DNA from: Desulfofustis sp.
GTDB lineage: Bacteria; Desulfobacterota; Desulfobulbia; Desulfobulbales; Desulfocapsaceae
NCBI GenBank assembly: GCA_030604345.1
Contig: JAUVWB010000043.1
Span: 1-9,251, forward strand
DNA length: 9,251 bases
Reading direction: 5' to 3'
Shown here: piece by piece, positions 5,901 to 9,251 of the stretch
Layout: the number at the start of each line of letters is the position of its first letter
How positions within the stretch are numbered: position 1 is the stretch's first letter
Notes under the pieces: generated by a model
What the model was told of the DNA's origin: nothing
Seen by the model: the letters and a program-made list of their open reading frames with translations, nothing else
Database searches by the model: none
Program-made: the position numbers and the translations under genes

Positions 5901-7231
5901 GATCGCACCTCTTCACTGATTTCATCGAGAATCGATCGACTCACCATCTCGGTTGCGCAGAACAGAAAAGCGTTTTGGTAATCGGGGTACCAGGTGCTGA
6001 TATCCAGACCGGCGATGATACCCCGCTCCACCAGCCGCTCGCGCCGCCGCTCGAATCCGGACGGCATTACCGCCACGAACTCGTTGAAGGTCGGTCCGTC
6101 GAACAGCAGGGTGGCCCCGGCGCCCAGTAGCACGTGCTTCAGATACTCGGCCTTGTCGTGATTGAGTTGAGCGACTCGACGCAGCCCGCTGCCGCCCAGG
6201 CTGGCCATATAGATGGCGGCCGTCATGGCGCAGAGTCCCTGGTTGGAACAGATGTTCGAGGTCGCCTTCTCCCGGCGGATATGCTGCTCACGGGTCGACA
6301 GGGTAAGGACGAAACCGCGCCTGTTGTCCATGTCCACCGTCTCACCGACCACCCTGCCTGGCATCTGCCGCAGATAGTGCTGGCGACAGGCAAACATGCC
6401 GAGCCCGGCACCGCCGAACGACGGGGCCAGGCCAAAGCTCTGTCCCTCGCCGCAAACGATATCGGCCCCACAGGCCCCGGGACTTCGCAACAGTCCGTAG
6501 GCAAAGGGTTCGGTAAAGCCGGTCACACAGAGCGCATCGGCTGCATGGGCTCCCTCCGCAACCCGGGCAAGATCTTCGATTACCCCGAAGAAGTTGGGGG
6601 ATTGAACGGCCACGGCGGCGAGATCCCCGCTTTTCGGTAACCCCGTCAAATCGGTCCGGCCGGTCGCCGCCACCGGCAGCTCCACGATGCTGAACCCGCC
6701 AGGCTCCAGATAGGTGCGCACCACCTGCCGATAGTGCGGGTGGATTGCCGCGGAGAGGGCCACTGTCCGTTTTTTCCGGGACACCCGCAAGGCCATCAGC
6801 AACGCCTCGGCCAGCGCCGAAGCACCGTCATACATGGAGGCGTTGGCCACATCCATGCCGAGCAATCTCGCCGTCAAGGTCTGGTATTCGAAAATCCCCT
6901 GCAGCGTTCCTTGCGCCATCTCCGGCTGATACGGCGTATAGGAGGTGACGAATTCGGAACGGCCGGCCAGGGCGCGGACGATCTCCGGGATATGATGATA
7001 GTAGCTGCCACCCCCGATCAGCACGGCCCGGGAAGCAGCGCCACGAATCCGGTCGCCGAGTTCCTTGAATCTGGCAACCAGATCCCATTCGGTCAAGGGG
7101 CCGGGAACCTCAGGCAACCCCGAGAAACGGCAATCCGCTGGGATTGATGTGAACAGGTCGTCGAGTTCTTGTCTGCCGACAACGGCCAGCATCGCCTCGA
7201 TCTCATCCGGTGTATGGGGCAGATAGCGCAT
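5897..7231 (-). CDS. gcvPA: Glycine dehydrogenase (decarboxylating) subunit 1
   Basis: The N-terminal-half subunit of the split P-protein. It pairs with GcvPB and is a PLP-fold protein without the Schiff-base lysine. Hallmarks are the start MRYLPHTPDEIEAML, the block TSYTPYQPEMAQGTLQ (96-111), GMDVANASMYDGASA (125-139), and toward the C terminus REKATSNICSNQGLCAMTAAIYMASLG. The length of 444 residues is typical. The start ATG lies three bases after the gcvH stop and has AAGGA at 7238-7242, six bases away, overlapping the end of gcvH. The stop TGA overlaps the gcvPB ATG. Split P-proteins are usual in Gram-positives, archaea, Thermus and many Desulfobacterota, whereas E. coli has a single-chain GcvP. 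Confidence 0.98.
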   Translation of the reverse strand: MRYLPHTPDEIEAMLAVVGRQELDDLFTSIPADCRFSGLPEVPGPLTEWDLVARFKELGDRIRGAASRAVLIGGGSYYHHIPEIVRALAGRSEFVTSYTPYQPEMAQGTLQGIFEYQTLTARLLGMDVANASMYDGASALAEALLMALRVSRKKRTVALSAAIHPHYRQVVRTYLEPGGFSIVELPVAATGRTDLTGLPKSGDLAAVAVQSPNFFGVIEDLARVAEGAHAADALCVTGFTEPFAYGLLRSPGACGADIVCGEGQSFGLAPSFGGAGLGMFACRQHYLRQMPGRVVGETVDMDNRRGFVLTLSTREQHIRREKATSNICSNQGLCAMTAAIYMASLGGSGLRRVAQLNHDKAEYLKHVLLGAGATLLFDGPTFNEFVAVMPSGFERRRERLVERGIIAGLDISTWYPDYQNAFLFCATEMVSRSILDEISEEVRS

Positions 7232-7234
7232 GAC

Positions 7235-7630
7235 TCATCCTTGCAGGAGGGCCAGATAGTCGTCACGGCTGAGCAGCTCGTCATACTCGTCTTCAGCGCT
7301 TGGCCGTAGCTCGATAATCCAGTTATCATAAGGGTCTTCGTTGAGCAGTTCCGGTGCATCGACCAGAGCCTTATTGACCGCCACCACTTCACCGCTCAAC
7401 GGCGAATAAATCTCTGAAACCGCCTTGACCGATTCCAAGGTCCCGAGCTCTTCACCTTTTTCCAGAACCGCACCAACTTCCGGTAATTCAACGAACACGA
7501 TATCGCCCAACTGGTCTTGCGCGTAATCGCTGATCCCCACCTTTACCGTCTCTCCCTCCTTGCGCGCCCACTCGTGCTCCGGCGAATAGTAGACGTCACC
7601 GGGCAGATTCAATTCATCAATCTCTTTCAT
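7235..7630 (-). CDS. gcvH: Glycine cleavage system H protein
   Basis: The lipoyl carrier protein of the complex, 131 residues. It shuttles the methylamine and reducing equivalents between the P, T and L proteins. The lipoylation site is Lys69 in GTLESVKAVSEIYSPLSG, the canonical hairpin of the lipoyl fold, and YYSPEHEWARKEG (14-26) is the standard H-protein N-terminal motif. The reading frame is open 56 codons further upstream, but that part is the gcvT gene in another frame. The ATG at 7628-7630 is the real start, supported by GGAGGGACGAG just before it and by protein homology. It overlaps the gcvT stop by four bases. It is the expected substrate of the LipB-LipA fusion encoded three genes downstream. 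Confidence 0.98.
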   Translation of the reverse strand: MKEIDELNLPGDVYYSPEHEWARKEGETVKVGISDYAQDQLGDIVFVELPEVGAVLEKGEELGTLESVKAVSEIYSPLSGEVVAVNKALVDAPELLNEDPYDNWIIELRPSAEDEYDELLSRDDYLALLQG

Positions 7631-8934
7631 CTCGTCCCTCCCCTCATTTCCTGGTTTCTCATGTCTCGCATCGACCGGCGAGCGGTCCGGTCGGGCCGAA
7701 TATCTCGCCTGATCTCCACCTGTACACTCCGTTTCCCGTCCGTCAATCGCACTTGTTCTCCAACTGCACAGGGACGATTGGTCTTGACGAACCCGCAACT
7801 CAAGCCACGCGCCTGGAAATCGACCGGCCGACCGGCCGACTCCGAGGTAACGATGCTGACGATCCGTTCACCGACCCGGTCAATCCCCATGTCCGTCGTA
7901 CAGGTCAGAACCGTGCCGATCGCCACCTCTTGTCGGTCAAGCACCACGGTCTTGTCGGTTACCGGAATCTTTCTCGGGTCATAACCGGCAAACGGATAGG
8001 TGTAGCTCTCGTCCCTGGCTGCCGACAGGCTCTCCGCTCCGATGAAATTTTTGCTAAACCGACGAATGGTCTCGTCCCAGGGCAGGACAAACGACCACGG
8101 CGTATTCTGGAAAAGCCAATCGCCGATATCCTGATGGGACAAGGGAAGCACCGCTCCGGTGCGGAGGGAATCGCGAGACGCCAGTCCACAGGCGGCAATC
8201 TCCCGGCTCCGCCCCGCCGCCAGCAACTGCTCCCAGACGGCAAGCGTAGCGGCAACCGGTAGATAGATCTCAAAGCCAAACTCTCCGGTATAACCGGTGC
8301 GAGAGAGCAGGATTGGTGTCTTGTCCCGCAAGAGGACCGCCGCCGGCCCTTCCTCGACGTCTCCTTTGCAGGAAAAATAGATCATGTCGGACAACACCTT
8401 ATCGGGGTCGTCCAACAAACCTTCCAGCACGAGGGCGGCGGCTGGCCCCTGGACATCGATCTTACCGATCCTGCCGCTGTGGTCCACCACTTCCAGCGGC
8501 CCGTCGGCGTACAACAGCAGGTGCTCCCTGACGATTGGTCCCATGCCGCTGTTCACCACCACCAGATACCGTTGCGGTCCCAACTGGCTGATGATGGCGT
8601 CGTCCAGAACGGTGCCGTCTTCCCGCAAGAACAAACCGTACACACACCGGCCTGGCGTCAAAGGTCCTGGCTTGATCCCGATACAGGTGCGCAAATCACG
8701 GCTGAAACAGTGCTGCAACAACGACCAGGCAGCCTCTCCGGCGACGGTGAGGACTCCCATGTGGCTGGTATCGAACAAACCGACTCCGGTCAGTACCGTC
8801 CGATGTTCTTGTTTAGCGCCAGATGGATACCACAAGGGCATCTGGTATCCCCCAAACGCTGCCATGGTCGCATGGTTGGCCAGGTGCCAGTCGAACAGCA
8901 CGGTTTTCCGCACAGCGGTCTTTTCTGTGGTCAT
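7627..8934 (-). CDS. gcvT: Aminomethyltransferase (glycine cleavage T protein), long divergent form
   Basis: The T protein transfers the methylene group from aminomethyl-GcvH to tetrahydrofolate, releasing ammonia. Recognisable family blocks are GLFDTSHMG (52-60), GTVLDDAII with the Asp pair 111-112 that aligns with the catalytic Asp region, YLVVVNSGMG, LSRTGYTGEFGFEIYLP, and CGLASRDSLRTGAVLP. It is 435 residues against about 360-370 usually. The usual R-L-E-A-G-M-x-L-Y-G-x-E segment reads RTGAVLPLSHQDIG, followed by an unusual FQNTPWSFVLPWDE stretch. A basic tail after about residue 410 carries the gcvH ribosome site. The ATG at 8932-8934 overlaps the stop of the upstream regulator by four bases. 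Its own ribosome site is weak, so translation probably depends on coupling. Folate binding at normal efficiency is inferred from the neighbours, not shown. Confidence 0.93.
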   Translation of the reverse strand: MTTEKTAVRKTVLFDWHLANHATMAAFGGYQMPLWYPSGAKQEHRTVLTGVGLFDTSHMGVLTVAGEAAWSLLQHCFSRDLRTCIGIKPGPLTPGRCVYGLFLREDGTVLDDAIISQLGPQRYLVVVNSGMGPIVREHLLLYADGPLEVVDHSGRIGKIDVQGPAAALVLEGLLDDPDKVLSDMIYFSCKGDVEEGPAAVLLRDKTPILLSRTGYTGEFGFEIYLPVAATLAVWEQLLAAGRSREIAACGLASRDSLRTGAVLPLSHQDIGDWLFQNTPWSFVLPWDETIRRFSKNFIGAESLSAARDESYTYPFAGYDPRKIPVTDKTVVLDRQEVAIGTVLTCTTDMGIDRVGERIVSIVTSESAGRPVDFQARGLSCGFVKTNRPCAVGEQVRLTDGKRSVQVEIRRDIRPDRTARRSMRDMRNQEMRGGTR

Positions 8935-9251
8935 GATGTCTGCTTTTCCTGTTCAGGTCCAAGATGAGGCAACGGCACTTTGAGATTAAAACTTTTATAA
9001 ATAACGAACGTTTCCACCGATTGTACCTTGTCGACTTTAGAAACCTCATCGGTATAGAATTGCAGGATGCCAAACGTCTTGTTGGTCATAACGGTGAGAA
9101 TAAGATCGAAACGACCGGTAACCACGGATACGGAAATAACGCCACGCAACCGGCTGAACTCTTCCCCCTTTTTGACCAGATCCATGTCCTTCAGGCGTAC
9201 CCCGACCAGTACCACCGTATGATCGGGCAATGCTTCCGGATCCACCAACCC
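8931..9251 (-). CDS. Lrp/AsnC-family regulator, C-terminal part (5' end outside window)
   Basis: The last 106 or so codons of a gene that enters from the right edge. The visible part is the RAM effector-binding domain of Lrp/AsnC regulators: TVVLVGVRLK (beta strand), a helix KKGEEFSRLRG, then VISVSVVTGRFDLILTVMTNKTFGILQFYTDEVSKVDKVQSVETFVIYKSFN, with the typical V-x-x-V-x-x-x-T-G-x-x-D-L-x-L pattern and the final strand. The N-terminal helix-turn-helix, if present, is off-window; a TTG near the edge (9246-9248) is unlikely to be the true start. The stop overlaps the gcvT ATG by four bases, so it is the operon's upstream gene. By family habit it would sense an amino acid and control this operon, possibly glycine, but the ligand cannot be read here. 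A stand-alone RAM protein without an HTH is the alternative. Confidence 0.85.
   Translation of the reverse strand, partial: GLVDPEALPDHTVVLVGVRLKDMDLVKKGEEFSRLRGVISVSVVTGRFDLILTVMTNKTFGILQFYTDEVSKVDKVQSVETFVIYKSFNLKVPLPHLGPEQEKQTS

Noticed and set aside
7631..7798. N-terminal extension of GcvH by 56 residues in the open frame.
   Set aside because: The extra residues are the gcvT coding region read in another frame; GcvH homology and a good ribosome site start at 7630.
7808..7845. Short tandem GACCGGCC repeat in gcvT.
   Set aside because: Two partial copies only, encoding part of the conserved AGRPVDF stretch; not a repeat array.

Overview
The window holds a glycine cleavage system (GCS) operon on the minus strand. 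Behind it lie a membrane-protein gene and an interrupted MutY-like DNA glycosylase gene, also on the minus strand, and one unrelated integral-membrane gene faces them on the plus strand. The GC-rich coding sequence, the two-subunit glycine decarboxylase (gcvPA + gcvPB), the tightly overlapping genes and the protein style suggest a Desulfobacterota (sulfate-reducer-like, possibly Desulfobulbales) chromosome. That taxonomic guess is inference from gene content only.

Layout from right to left, in the direction of minus-strand transcription: a 5'-truncated Lrp/AsnC-type regulator (8931-9251), gcvT (7627-8934), gcvH (7627/8-7630 overlap, 7235-7630), gcvPA (5897-7231), gcvPB (4443-5900) and a lipB-lipA fusion gene (2886-4433). 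Three junctions in this run are 4-nt ATGA overlaps (regulator/gcvT, gcvT/gcvH, gcvPA/gcvPB) and the other gaps are 3 and 9 nt, so this reads as one translationally coupled transcript. After a 233-nt gap come a DUF2062 membrane-protein gene (2122-2652) and, one base later, the mutY-like gene (1225-2120). Convergent to these, 19 nt away, is a plus-strand gene (57-1205) for a protein with about 12 membrane segments and no recognised family.

How the genes work together: GcvPA/GcvPB decarboxylate glycine and pass the aminomethyl group to the lipoyl arm of GcvH, and GcvT transfers the one-carbon unit to tetrahydrofolate. The fused LipB-LipA would build that lipoyl arm on GcvH Lys69, first octanoyl transfer and then sulfur insertion, so the operon encodes both the carrier protein and its cofactor assembly. 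The E3 component (dihydrolipoyl dehydrogenase) is not in the window. The Lrp-type protein at the head is a plausible amino-acid-responsive regulator.

Most worth a second look: (1) the mutY-like gene is broken in frame exactly at a run of eight A (eight U in the mRNA), where one added base restores the whole protein; (2) a single-chain LipB-LipA with all catalytic residues intact and a plausible internal start for free LipA; (3) two perfect 12-bp inverted repeats inside coding sequence, one placing the LipB catalytic-Cys codon in its loop; (4) a long, divergent GcvT. I see no mobile element, CRISPR array, tRNA or rRNA.
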